Shown piece after piece: positions 14,628-23,404 of a stretch of DNA of 64,000 nt. The stretch is from Bacteroidales bacterium M8. GTDB taxonomy: Bacteria > Bacteroidota > Bacteroidia > Bacteroidales > Muribaculaceae. The stretch spans positions 62,001 through 126,000 of the forward strand of contig LUJS01000050.1 of assembly GCA_001689495.1 (NCBI GenBank), read 5' to 3'. A program made the translations under genes and the position numbers. Every line of letters begins with the position of its first letter. The stretch's first letter is position 1. Below the pieces are notes generated by a model. That model worked only from the letters and a program-made list of their open reading frames with translations, searched no databases and had not been told where the DNA came from.

Positions 14628-16801
14628 ATTACTTCCATCTTTGAACTTCGTGAGAACCAGATATTGTTCTTTCCAGTGAAGTCGCTGTACTTTACGACAC
14701 CTGAGAACACAATCAATTTGTTTTTGGCATTCATCAGCATTCCTCGGAATTTGGCATACTCTTCGGGCCAAACAATACATTCACATAAGTCATTGTTCTG
14801 CTGAAGGAGGAGCTTGCAGTACGGTTCTGTTTTGCCAGTTCGTTTACTGTTGAGCTTCTTCTCTTCATATTCAGCGACTGTAGCTGAAATGGCAACTCTG
14901 CGTCCGTCATTCTCATCATCGAAGACTTCTTTGAGGCTGAGATATGCGCATCGACCTTTGATTTCAGGCTTTACATTAGAGTTGTCGTAGATTCTACGAT
15001 AATCAATAGCGCCAATACCTGACACTTTGATTTGTTGCTGACTCCAGAAGTAATGCTTACCGATTAAGTCTGCTGGAAAGTCTTTTTCATCTATACTGAA
15101 GCCAAGCTGTTCTGCTGCTTTTTCAAGAATAGCGTATCTCTCCACTACGGAGTAAGCATGTTCCACTTTATCGAAGCAACCAGCAAGTATCAGATTACGG
15201 ACGTGTCTTGCGTTAACAGGACATCTCTGAGCCTCATCTTCGTTGTCCGGATCATCCCAATACTGATATTTCTTCAGCTTATATTTGAAAATGCGGTCAA
15301 TAAAATTATGAATGCTGGTGAACTCTCCGTTCTTGTTTCTCTCATTGATAATCCAGTCAACAGCTTTAACGCCCAACATTTTGATACTTGTGAGCGACCA
15401 GAATATTTCATCTGTCTGGAAGTCTGTATAGAACGACGCTTGACTGTGATTAATGTCTGGGGCTACAACCTTTGCATTGCTACATGATTCCATTTCACTC
15501 ATCAAAGGAATTAGCTCATCATCGTCAGCCCACTGCAATGCCACTGTATAGAATGCTGTAGGATATTTTGCTTTGAGATATGCGCCAACGTAAGATGTCA
15601 CTGCGTATGCCGTTGCGTGAGATTTATTGAACAGATATGAACCGCAAGCCTCAATTTGCTGCCAGATAGCCTGAGCGTCTTCAAGCGGACACCCATTCCT
15701 TTTGGCTCCATCCATAAATTTTTCTTTCATGGCTTGAATCTTGTCCATCTTTTTTTTAGAAATGAATTTAACCAGTTTCACACCGTCACCAAGACTGAAA
15801 CCACCTACCTCACGAGCAATGAACACAACTTGCTCCTGATATGTAATCAACCCATAGGTATCTTTCAGGGCATTGTAAGTTCCCCAAAGATACACTGGAG
15901 CTCTATCGCCACGTTTACAGTCTACATAGTCTGTTGTAGAACCGTTTTCCAAGGTAGCTGGACGAAACAAGGCGTTGGCTGCAATGATGTCGTTGATACA
16001 ACTGGGCTGCATCTCTTTGATGAACTTAGTCATACCACGAGAGGATAGCTGAAAGACATTCTGTGTGTAACCGGCACTTAGAAGTTCGTAAACTCTTGGC
16101 TCATCACAAGCACTGGTAGCCAGCATATCCAAAGATAGATTTGTACCATACTGCTCATTGCAAAGGTTCATTGTTTGCTGGAGTTTGGAGAGCTCTTTAG
16201 TAGCGAGACAGTCATTTTTGAGCAGTCCACACTCATCGAGCTGATAGCCGTCGAACTCAGACACCAACATACCATCAATCTTTTTGATTGGAGTATAGTC
16301 AAAGCATTCCATATCTTCACCGTCCATTTTATCTGGCGTTACGAGCAAAGCTGAAGCATGTATAGAACTGGAGCGAGGCTGGAACATCAGTGTGCGAATA
16401 TCCTCAAATAACTGGGGATAGTCATGGATGAATTTGGCAATCTTTTTGTTTTGAGCTGCCAGCTTGAAGATTCCGGTGTAGTCGCATTTATCATCGTCGA
16501 AAATGGCTGTCAGATAATTCACCAGTGAAGCCGGAATTTTCATTGTACGAGCTACGTCTTTGATAACTGCCTTAACTTTGAGTGTAGTCAATGTTCCGGC
16601 TGAAAACACACGTTGTTTGCCATTGAGATTATAGCGTCTTTCTATATATTCTTTTACTTCCTGTCTGCGATCACTTTGGAAGTCGTTATCCACATCAGGA
16701 AGTGAACCACCGGGCCCCTGAAGGTAGCCACTGTCCACAAAGCAGTCAATGACTGTCTTAGGGATCTCGGTAGTATGCTGTTTCACTTTGATAACTTTCA
16801 T
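14624..16801 (-). CDS. dnaE: DNA polymerase III alpha, C-terminal half (with intein-like N-terminal remnant)
   Basis: A 725-residue C-terminal half of a family C replicative polymerase. Residues 1-32 do not belong to the polymerase. They begin MKVIKVKQ and contain TVIDCFVDSGY, which aligns with intein block F (NVYDIGV-x4-H pattern), but the block G His-Asn end is missing. From Ser33 the polymerase resumes with SLPDVDNDF, carrying the first two catalytic aspartates (Asp36, Asp38). The third is in GLLKNDCLA (Asp197). Active-site palm and fingers, then a helix-hairpin-helix region and an OB-fold (residues about 610-725) follow. Translation is coupled to the Pif1-like helicase (ATGA). It must pair with the N-terminal half encoded at 18115-19824. 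Confidence 0.9.
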   Translation of the reverse strand: MKVIKVKQHTTEIPKTVIDCFVDSGYLQGPGGSLPDVDNDFQSDRRQEVKEYIERRYNLNGKQRVFSAGTLTTLKVKAVIKDVARTMKIPASLVNYLTAIFDDDKCDYTGIFKLAAQNKKIAKFIHDYPQLFEDIRTLMFQPRSSSIHASALLVTPDKMDGEDMECFDYTPIKKIDGMLVSEFDGYQLDECGLLKNDCLATKELSKLQQTMNLCNEQYGTNLSLDMLATSACDEPRVYELLSAGYTQNVFQLSSRGMTKFIKEMQPSCINDIIAANALFRPATLENGSTTDYVDCKRGDRAPVYLWGTYNALKDTYGLITYQEQVVFIAREVGGFSLGDGVKLVKFISKKKMDKIQAMKEKFMDGAKRNGCPLEDAQAIWQQIEACGSYLFNKSHATAYAVTSYVGAYLKAKYPTAFYTVALQWADDDELIPLMSEMESCSNAKVVAPDINHSQASFYTDFQTDEIFWSLTSIKMLGVKAVDWIINERNKNGEFTSIHNFIDRIFKYKLKKYQYWDDPDNEDEAQRCPVNARHVRNLILAGCFDKVEHAYSVVERYAILEKAAEQLGFSIDEKDFPADLIGKHYFWSQQQIKVSGIGAIDYRRIYDNSNVKPEIKGRCAYLSLKEVFDDENDGRRVAISATVAEYEEKKLNSKRTGKTEPYCKLLLQQNNDLCECIVWPEEYAKFRGMLMNAKNKLIVFSGVVKYSDFTGKNNIWFSRSSKMEVI

Positions 16802-18111
16802 TTTGCCATCAATTTTTGTGTTTCTTTGCTGAAGTAGTAATTGGTCTGCTTGTAGGCGTTTTCAAAAGCCATCAGGTCTTTGTCTGGTAGAATGTGACGT
16901 TTGCTGATAAAGGAATCTGATATAACGCCTTCCATTGACGTGCAACGGCTGAGAGCGACATAAATCTGGCCCGGACAGAATACACCTTTTGTGTGTATCA
17001 CAATATTGTCAAACGTCAGTCCTTGACTCTTGTGAATGGTGATAGCCCATGCTAAAGACAGAGGGAACTGAGTGCATGTGCCCTTAACCTTTTTCACAAC
17101 CTTGCCTTCTTCCAGAGCGTATTCACAAGCCTCCCATGTGAATTTCTCAATTATAGCCTCACAGCCGTTATCCAGAATCACTTTAATCTTGTCATCAGTG
17201 ATTTCTGCAATCTGTCCAAGAGAGCCGTTATAATAGCCCTGTGTGCGATTATTCACCAGTGTCATAACTCGTGCTCCAACACGAAGATGAAGCTCTTGAT
17301 CACAGGGTGCATGACCGATGTTGAAATCCTTCTCAATTTTCGCAGTAAAGGTGTGCGTAGCTTCTCCAAGAAGAGATTTGTTTATACGCTCTACATCTCT
17401 GCGATGAGTGCAAATATGAATAGCGTTGGTGTTGTACTGTTCGCTCATATATTTGCTCCGGAGAGAACCAAGGTCTTCAATATCATCTTCAGTGACCTTA
17501 TAGGACCGAATATTGTTCAGAATCTCAATGAAACGAGGGTCTGACTGACGGAAGATATGGTTCAGCTCCACAACATTGAAGCCCACATTTTTGAAGGCAA
17601 GGGCATTGAAGAAGTAAAAGCCGTCATAGAATGCTTCCAGAATTTTTGCTTCTTCGCTTTTGACTACTGGCGGCAACTGATACAAGTCTCCAAACATGAT
17701 AATCTGAAGACCGCCAAAGGGCTGTTCAGAGCCTCGAACTTGACGCAATCGTCTATCAACGAAATCAAGCACATCAGGACGCACCATACTAACTTCATCT
17801 ATAATGAGAGCGTCTATCTCATTCAGAAGCATAAATTTATCTCTGGGCAGCATTCCCTTTATGGGGGCGTTAGGGGCAAGCACTCCAAGAGGAATGCGCA
17901 GAAGGCTATGAAGCGTCACGCCCCCAGCGTTAATAGCTGCTATGCCTGTCGAAGCCGAAATGACAAACCGTTTGTTGATAGTGCGGACAATGTGTCGCAG
18001 AAATGTGGTTTTGCCAGTTCCAGCTTTTCCTGTGATGAAGATGTGCTGATCGGTTGTTTCAATCAACTCAATCGCTCTCTTCATGTCATCGGTGATAGTG
18101 ATTTGGCTCAT
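16798..18111 (-). CDS. Pif1-like DNA helicase
   Basis: A 437-residue superfamily 1B 5'-3' helicase. Walker A is FITGKAGTGKTTFLRH near residue 25. Motif Ia is ISASTGIAAINAGG, Walker B is ALIIDEVSMVRPDVLDF, motif III is IIMFGDLYQLPPVV, and the C-terminal motifs V and VI are HKSQGLTFDNIVIHTKG and IYVALSRCTS. The whole set is intact. It is encoded between the two halves of the polymerase and overlaps the C-terminal half by four bases, so the three products are made together at the replisome operon. It could unwind or remodel forks, or assist recombination. Confidence 0.92.
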   Translation of the reverse strand: MSQITITDDMKRAIELIETTDQHIFITGKAGTGKTTFLRHIVRTINKRFVISASTGIAAINAGGVTLHSLLRIPLGVLAPNAPIKGMLPRDKFMLLNEIDALIIDEVSMVRPDVLDFVDRRLRQVRGSEQPFGGLQIIMFGDLYQLPPVVKSEEAKILEAFYDGFYFFNALAFKNVGFNVVELNHIFRQSDPRFIEILNNIRSYKVTEDDIEDLGSLRSKYMSEQYNTNAIHICTHRRDVERINKSLLGEATHTFTAKIEKDFNIGHAPCDQELHLRVGARVMTLVNNRTQGYYNGSLGQIAEITDDKIKVILDNGCEAIIEKFTWEACEYALEEGKVVKKVKGTCTQFPLSLAWAITIHKSQGLTFDNIVIHTKGVFCPGQIYVALSRCTSMEGVISDSFISKRHILPDKDLMAFENAYKQTNYYFSKETQKLMAK

Positions 18112-18114
18112 TGT

Positions 18115-19824
18115 TTATATTTCGTTGATAGTGAATAATGCGTCTTTGTTGTCGAAGAGAATATCATCGTCTTCCTGAAGTTCATCAGCATACACGATAA
18201 TCGGCTCCTCTTCTCCGTCTCGTTTGACAATCAGTTGTGCGTCAACATCAATCAAGAGTTTATGATTGCCTTCCAACTCAACTTCAATGTATTTGGTTGA
18301 TTCGATGTCCTCCCCTATGATTGTGGTTTGAGCTGGATAGAGACCGGCTCGTTCTAGGAGAAGGAAACGCTCGAAAATTAGGTCATACTTGATAGGGTCA
18401 ATCAATGTGATACCCAGTAAGTAAAGAAGCAGAGAACCAGCAGCAGAACCTCGACCGCAGCCTACCAAGATGCCATTGCGCCTACAGAAATTCACTGTAT
18501 CATATTGGACAAGTAGGTAATCGACATTGTTGGTGGATTCGATGATGTATTTTTCATACTCCATCTGTTTGCGATATTCGTCCTGTTTCTCGGCTGGAAC
18601 CAATCGTTGCAGGCCTTCTTCAAGCAACTGATTAAACATATTGTGAGTGGTGCCGTATTTGGCTTTCTCCTCATCAGTCATGTCATATTCAGGCATGTAG
18701 TTCCGGGTATTGTCAAATCTGGCTACAGCTCCGTTAGCAACTTTGACAGTATTCTCGCAACATTGAGCAAACAATGCTGGAATATCATATCGGTTAGCGT
18801 CAAACAGCTGCTCGAACAATGCGTAGTGCTCATCAACATCCTTGAAATACTGGTCATCAGATTGTTCGTGAGCAGCACCTTCAGCTACTTTGTTCAGGAT
18901 GATTTTGTTTTTTGCGTTATCCTTATCCAGATAGTAGCAATCAGACAATAGGATAGGCTCAATTATGCTGACGATTTCAACATTATGGAAGTATGCTTTA
19001 GTGCTTTCCAAAACACGAATGTCAATACGTTCAGCTTTATATTCTGAAAGGTCAACTTGGAAATAAACCTTATCAAATGCTTTGAGAATATCTTCCACCC
19101 ACTCATGGATATTAGCCTCAATCCATTCAGTTGAATATTTGTCGAACACAAACACGTTGCCTTCTGCATGGTCCAAAAGCTCCTGAATGTAGATAGTTTT
19201 GTCTTCACTGTCCACCATAACGGCTTTCTGGATTCTCAAAAGATTGCGCAAGCCTTTCTGAGACTGCACAAAGACTTTCCCACCAAATTTTGTCACACCG
19301 TCTGTGATTTCCAGCGAATATCCGAATATCGGATTGATGTCAGCAGCTTCACAATCACGCTGAAAGGCATAAAGGGAAGCCATTGTGTTTTTATCGCATA
19401 CGCCCAGAGCTTTGTGACCAAGATATTTCGCTTTCTTGACCCACTCTTTAGGCATGAAACTACCATTGAGTAGTTCGTATGGTGTATGTACTCCAAGGTT
19501 TACGAACTCAACATTATGCACCGGCTCCTGACGGACACCAACATATTTGAGAATGTTAAGCGCAAAGTCTTTTCGCAAATCAGTGTAGTACCAGTTATTG
19601 CCAAATTTGAAGACAATGAAGTTGATACCTTCATTCATCAGCACTTGAGGCTCTTCAACACTGTTAAATATCAGCTCTCCATCAGGATTGAGTCTAAAGA
19701 TAGAGTTAATCTTTTCAGTGTCCTCAAAGAATAATTGCCCCATGCCGGGTATCTCAATAACCTCTTCGTCTATGATGTTGTGCTGAATTTTATTCCTATC
19801 CAGCCATTCAATAAGCTCATTCAT
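18115..19824 (-). CDS. dnaE: DNA polymerase III alpha, N-terminal half (degenerate PHP; intein-like C-terminal tail)
   Basis: A 569-residue N-terminal half of the polymerase. Residues 1-104 are an unrecognised extension. A PHP domain begins near residue 107, but its metal ligands are altered: NLGVHT in place of HLHVHT, and CDKN in place of TDHG, so phosphoesterase activity is unlikely. The palm begins with CGRGSAAGSLLLYLLGIT and IDPIKYDLIFERFLLLERAG. The last 75 residues (495-569) are not polymerase. They read LYPAQTTII, then LEGNHKLLIDVDAQLIVKRD and YADELQEDDDIL, the pattern of intein blocks A and B. Cys1 is replaced by Leu and the TxxH by DVDA (526-529). The second half is encoded downstream of a helicase gene. 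Confidence 0.9.
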   Translation of the reverse strand: MNELIEWLDRNKIQHNIIDEEVIEIPGMGQLFFEDTEKINSIFRLNPDGELIFNSVEEPQVLMNEGINFIVFKFGNNWYYTDLRKDFALNILKYVGVRQEPVHNVEFVNLGVHTPYELLNGSFMPKEWVKKAKYLGHKALGVCDKNTMASLYAFQRDCEAADINPIFGYSLEITDGVTKFGGKVFVQSQKGLRNLLRIQKAVMVDSEDKTIYIQELLDHAEGNVFVFDKYSTEWIEANIHEWVEDILKAFDKVYFQVDLSEYKAERIDIRVLESTKAYFHNVEIVSIIEPILLSDCYYLDKDNAKNKIILNKVAEGAAHEQSDDQYFKDVDEHYALFEQLFDANRYDIPALFAQCCENTVKVANGAVARFDNTRNYMPEYDMTDEEKAKYGTTHNMFNQLLEEGLQRLVPAEKQDEYRKQMEYEKYIIESTNNVDYLLVQYDTVNFCRRNGILVGCGRGSAAGSLLLYLLGITLIDPIKYDLIFERFLLLERAGLYPAQTTIIGEDIESTKYIEVELEGNHKLLIDVDAQLIVKRDGEEEPIIVYADELQEDDDILFDNKDALFTINEI

Positions 19825-20858
19825 ATCTGAACAGTTTTTAGTTTATACTCTCGTGGCGTCATCAGTCCGATTGAGAATGTGTCGTAAATCTCCCAGAAAT
19901 CCATTTCATCCCAATCCTTGCCGTCTCCTTGTAGGTTAGCGATGAAACAGTCATCAAAGTAGTCCTTGACGTTCTCTGCGGCTTTCAGAATTGCTTCTCG
20001 TGCATCAGTATCGTAGCCAATCACGATAGTTCGTACACCTTTCGACTGAAGTTTGTAGATTTGTGTCTGAGAGATTTTCTTTCCGAAAGTCGCAACAGGC
20101 ACAATCCGGTGATTGTCATATAGGTCAAGTTTGCGGGTGAGGGCTATCACGTCAAATATGCCTTCGCACAGTATGACAGTATCAGTTTCATCCTCCACAA
20201 CTGCATCATAGTTGTAAAGTAGCTTGATGAAATCGTTTTCCTGACTGTTATTGTATCTGCGCTTCTCATATTTGCCAGCCCATCGAGCTTTATCGTTATA
20301 AGCGTCAAGCTCGTCCTTAGACCAAGTGTGGCGAGAAACATAGCCAACAATATCTCCTTCATCTATAATCGGGAACACTACATACTCATCGAATTTGAAA
20401 TTCAATCCACGAGTAGTGCCAACTGGGAAATATTCGTAATCATCAGCTTCAAATCCACGCTCTCGGAGATATGCGTTACGATAACAGCGCTTCCACCCTT
20501 CCGGCATGTCAATCACTGTGAGCTCATCATCAATCTCCTCTTCTTCCAACTGAAAGAATGTCGGTATCTCCAGAGGCTCGAAAGAAGCTCGTTCCTCAAT
20601 CTTCAAATCGCTACGACCAATCAGATCTAAAAGCTGGTCAAGAGTTTTGGTTGTGGCTCCGCACTTGAAGCAATGAGACATGAACGTCCGTTTCTTTTCG
20701 GTGTCAGGACCGATATAGATGCCGAACTTTGAACCGCCTTTGCCGCACACTGGACAAACTGGCACCAGAAGATTTTTTCTGCTACCGTCCAGATGTGCGT
20801 GAAGCTCCTGAGTGAGTTCTCGGATAATATATTCTCGTTCTTCTCGATTCAGGTACAT
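19821..20858 (-). CDS. DnaG-type DNA primase
   Basis: A 345-residue primase. The N-terminal zinc-binding domain has CPVCGKGG and CFKCGA (residues about 35-72). The TOPRIM catalytic core shows VILCEGIFDVIAL (conserved glutamate) and IVIGYDTDARE (D-x-D), as in bacterial and phage primases. It is shorter than chromosomal DnaG because the C-terminal helicase-interaction domain is absent. It overlaps the polymerase N-half by four bases and lies three bases from the DnaB-like gene, so primase, helicase and polymerase are co-translated. Confidence 0.92.
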   Translation of the reverse strand: MYLNREEREYIIRELTQELHAHLDGSRKNLLVPVCPVCGKGGSKFGIYIGPDTEKKRTFMSHCFKCGATTKTLDQLLDLIGRSDLKIEERASFEPLEIPTFFQLEEEEIDDELTVIDMPEGWKRCYRNAYLRERGFEADDYEYFPVGTTRGLNFKFDEYVVFPIIDEGDIVGYVSRHTWSKDELDAYNDKARWAGKYEKRRYNNSQENDFIKLLYNYDAVVEDETDTVILCEGIFDVIALTRKLDLYDNHRIVPVATFGKKISQTQIYKLQSKGVRTIVIGYDTDAREAILKAAENVKDYFDDCFIANLQGDGKDWDEMDFWEIYDTFSIGLMTPREYKLKTVQI

Positions 20859-20861
20859 GGC

Positions 20862-22226
20862 TTAGGCGACTAATTTGTTGATATTCATTGTCCGTTGACG
20901 GTCATAGAAGGTCTCATGCTCGTAATCCGTAGCAATCTTGAACGGCTCTCCCTTCTTGAAGAATCGGCTCTTTGCGATATGTATGCGCATTGTGTTTTCC
21001 TTTTCCTCACGAGATGATTGGTTGAGCGTGATAAGATGAGTGAGAGGACGGCACAAGCCTTTTGCTTCTGAAGTATTGTAAGCCGTCAGAACATTCTTCT
21101 CATCATTCAGCCACTCCTGATTTTCAATAGTGGACTGATAGGTTACGACCATCCATACATTTTCGTCAGATGCCAAGTCTTTAAGGTCATTGGCAACTTT
21201 GATACGCTTCAGACGTTCACCCTTTTCAGTGTAATGCTGTCCAGATGAATCTGTTAGTAGGTCCATAGAGTCAATAATCACTACATCTGGCTGACAGTTG
21301 TAGCGTTTCTTGTAATCTTGGATAGCATTGTAAATGTCAATAGTTGAAACCTGAGCGTTGAATTTGGGGTATGACTTAACATGCAAGCGACCGGAAATAC
21401 TTTTGAGCATTTCCTCCATCTCTGCAATCTCGCTATCCCTCAATGTACCGGTCTCATAACGGAATGAATTGCAAGACACTAATGATGCTGCATAAGCGTC
21501 AACCACTTCAGCTTCACTGCCTTCGAGCTGGATATGGAGAACATTCAAGCCATCAATTTGGCAAGCATTTTTCCCAATCCATCTGGCAATATGACTCTTA
21601 CCAACACCAGAAGGAGCCAGAAAACAAGACAACTGACCGCGAAGATTGCGACCATTGTTGCGAGAATCCAGTTCGTCTATATAGAATCTGGTGATAGGTG
21701 TGCGCTTAGAAGCACTATTGTGTTTCTGTCGATTAGCTTTGAATCTGGTTGAGAATGAGCCAACAACATCTACGAACTCTGAGGAAATGAGGCTGAAATC
21801 ATTCGCCCATTCCTGATAAGCTCGTAATCTTCTGTCAGCTTCTTCATAGCCAGCTTTGTTGTAAAGCTCACCAACTTCCTTATATGCTTGTTGAAATTTT
21901 ACTTGCTTGATGTAGGTTTCAAGCTGAGTGAGAGCATCTTCTACTTCGATTAGGTATGCTGAAGAATCTATCTTGTCAAGCAATTCTACAGCTGCACGGT
22001 GCTTTGCGATGGATTGCTTCAGAACACTAAACGAGGGTATGCGTTTAGTCTTCTTATAGTAATCCCTCATTGCCTTATGAAGAGTCTGAAACTCTCTATC
22101 AGGCAACAGCTTTGGTTCAAGGTGCTCTACTACAAGTGCCAGAATATAGTCGTTATTCAGGCAAGTGTAGTAGAGGTCTTCCAAGAACTCTTCAGTTAAT
22201 AAATTATTGTCTCTCTGAGCTGCCAT
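20862..22226 (-). CDS. DnaB-like replicative helicase
   Basis: A 454-residue RecA-fold hexameric helicase. An N-terminal helical domain (residues 1-150) precedes the ATPase core. Walker A is FLAPSGVGKSHIARWI near residues 202-217, Walker B is VVIIDSMDLL, and VVTYQSTIENQEW and the arginine-rich C-terminus IAKSRFFKKGE follow in DnaB order. I chose ATG 22226, which overlaps the upstream gene by 23 bases, rather than the 22292 start, which would overlap by 89. It moves along the lagging strand in concert with the primase. Confidence 0.9.
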   Translation of the reverse strand: MAAQRDNNLLTEEFLEDLYYTCLNNDYILALVVEHLEPKLLPDREFQTLHKAMRDYYKKTKRIPSFSVLKQSIAKHRAAVELLDKIDSSAYLIEVEDALTQLETYIKQVKFQQAYKEVGELYNKAGYEEADRRLRAYQEWANDFSLISSEFVDVVGSFSTRFKANRQKHNSASKRTPITRFYIDELDSRNNGRNLRGQLSCFLAPSGVGKSHIARWIGKNACQIDGLNVLHIQLEGSEAEVVDAYAASLVSCNSFRYETGTLRDSEIAEMEEMLKSISGRLHVKSYPKFNAQVSTIDIYNAIQDYKKRYNCQPDVVIIDSMDLLTDSSGQHYTEKGERLKRIKVANDLKDLASDENVWMVVTYQSTIENQEWLNDEKNVLTAYNTSEAKGLCRPLTHLITLNQSSREEKENTMRIHIAKSRFFKKGEPFKIATDYEHETFYDRQRTMNINKLVA

Positions 22227-22800
22227 TTTCGATGCGTAATCTGAATATTTCCGGATATTTACGCTCTGTTTCTTTCTGGCATTCAGCAACAAAAGAGCAG
22301 TTCTGGCAAGCCTCAGACAAAGGACTCCAACCCAGTGTTGATGTCTGACAGATGTAATATCCGATTCTTTGGTTTAGTTGTCTTTTTTTGGTTAACTCCT
22401 CAGACTGCACATAAATGAACTTTGCCTGCGGATGTTCCTTGCGATCTTTTATCAAATTGACAAGAGCATCACGACTCAAACCAACTGTTTCCAGCCATTG
22501 ATTCTGATAGAACTTGTGTCCACGTTTCTGCTCCTTCAATCTCAGAATAGACTGCGGCCCGAAAACTTGTTGTAGGGGCAGCGGAGTTCTGTTCCTGAAG
22601 TTGTAAGCGGCACAGACACAAAAGTCAACTAACCGTTCACAGGTTACAGCACCGAATTCTTTCTCGAACCGGTTCAAAAATGTTCTCAGAAGTTTGGTGG
22701 TTGCCCCACCTTTTGAAAACTTAAAGGTGGGGTCCACTAACTTTTTTATGATTTCCGTGAATACGGTAGATGTTTGCTTAATCAGTTTTTCGTTTGCCAT
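22204..22800 (-). CDS. Hypothetical protein with a C-terminal four-cysteine cluster
   Basis: A 198-residue protein of unknown family. The N-terminal two thirds are helical (LLRTFLNRFEKEFGAVTCERL). Near the C-terminus are four cysteines spaced C-x13-C-x2-C-x5-C (YYICQTS, then ACQNCSFVAEC), a likely zinc or iron-sulfur site. It overlaps the sigma factor stop and the DnaB start, so it is tightly embedded in the replication operon. A helicase loader or primosome accessory would fit the position, but nothing in the sequence proves it. Confidence 0.65.
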   Translation of the reverse strand: MANEKLIKQTSTVFTEIIKKLVDPTFKFSKGGATTKLLRTFLNRFEKEFGAVTCERLVDFCVCAAYNFRNRTPLPLQQVFGPQSILRLKEQKRGHKFYQNQWLETVGLSRDALVNLIKDRKEHPQAKFIYVQSEELTKKRQLNQRIGYYICQTSTLGWSPLSEACQNCSFVAECQKETERKYPEIFRLRIENGSSERQ

Positions 22801-23404
22801 CGCGTGTGATTTTTTCCCTCATGTACTGACGAGCAAGGAACAATCTACTTTTTACGGTATCAATATTACGAGATGTTAGATTCCCTTTTTCAAATTCGAT
22901 GTCGGCAATCTCTTGTAAGGAATAGCCTGCCATTTGTAGCAACAATGCCTCCTTGTACATTGGCTTCATAGAGTCAAGTGCGGCAAGAATATCATCGTTA
23001 TACAACTCCCGATAATTCTCCAGACACATGCAGTTGGCGCTTGGTGCGTCATCATCCAACAAATCATCGCAGATGATGTGGATGTCATGGTCTCGGTCTC
23101 GGTTATCATCCTTGGCTCGTTTCCGATTGATTTCAAACACTTGTCGTTTTGTGACAATGTGAATCCAAGTTTTGATTTCCCGGCAGGGGTCATATGTCTC
23201 TATTCCTCTGAAAAGAGTTGTTAGAACTATCGAATAGTTCTCTTCGACATCTTCTGAACTGTCGCTGTACTTGATGCACAGCTTGTAGATCATATTGAAG
23301 TATGGGCGAATATACTTATCAAATAACGCATTTCTGCGAGTAGCAACCTCTGGAGTTAGTTCGTGGTCGATTCGGTCGGCTGCTTCTTGTATCGCTTCTC
23401 CCAT
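22778..23404 (-). CDS. Phage-encoded sigma-70 family (ECF-like) sigma factor
   Basis: A 208-residue sigma factor. Region 2 (residues about 27-95) contains YIRPYFNMIYKLC, the helix with ENYSIVLTTLFRGIETYDP and WIHIVTKRQVFEINRKR, which binds the -10 element and core polymerase. Region 4 (about 140-200) has MKPMYKEALLLQMAGYSLQE followed by the helix-turn-helix NIDTVKSRLFLARQYMREK. No extracytoplasmic anti-sigma gene is nearby. It probably redirects host RNA polymerase to phage promoters, perhaps for late genes. It overlaps both neighbours. Confidence 0.87.
   Translation of the reverse strand: MGEAIQEAADRIDHELTPEVATRRNALFDKYIRPYFNMIYKLCIKYSDSSEDVEENYSIVLTTLFRGIETYDPCREIKTWIHIVTKRQVFEINRKRAKDDNRDRDHDIHIICDDLLDDDAPSANCMCLENYRELYNDDILAALDSMKPMYKEALLLQMAGYSLQEIADIEFEKGNLTSRNIDTVKSRLFLARQYMREKITRDGKRKTD

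Noticed and set aside
18115..18342. An active split intein in the polymerase
   Set aside because: Cys1, the block B Thr and His, and the C-terminal His-Asn are all missing, so canonical splicing cannot be supported; a Cys in the block F region (Cys20 of the C half) resembles class 3 inteins but is one position off and without the rest of that signature.
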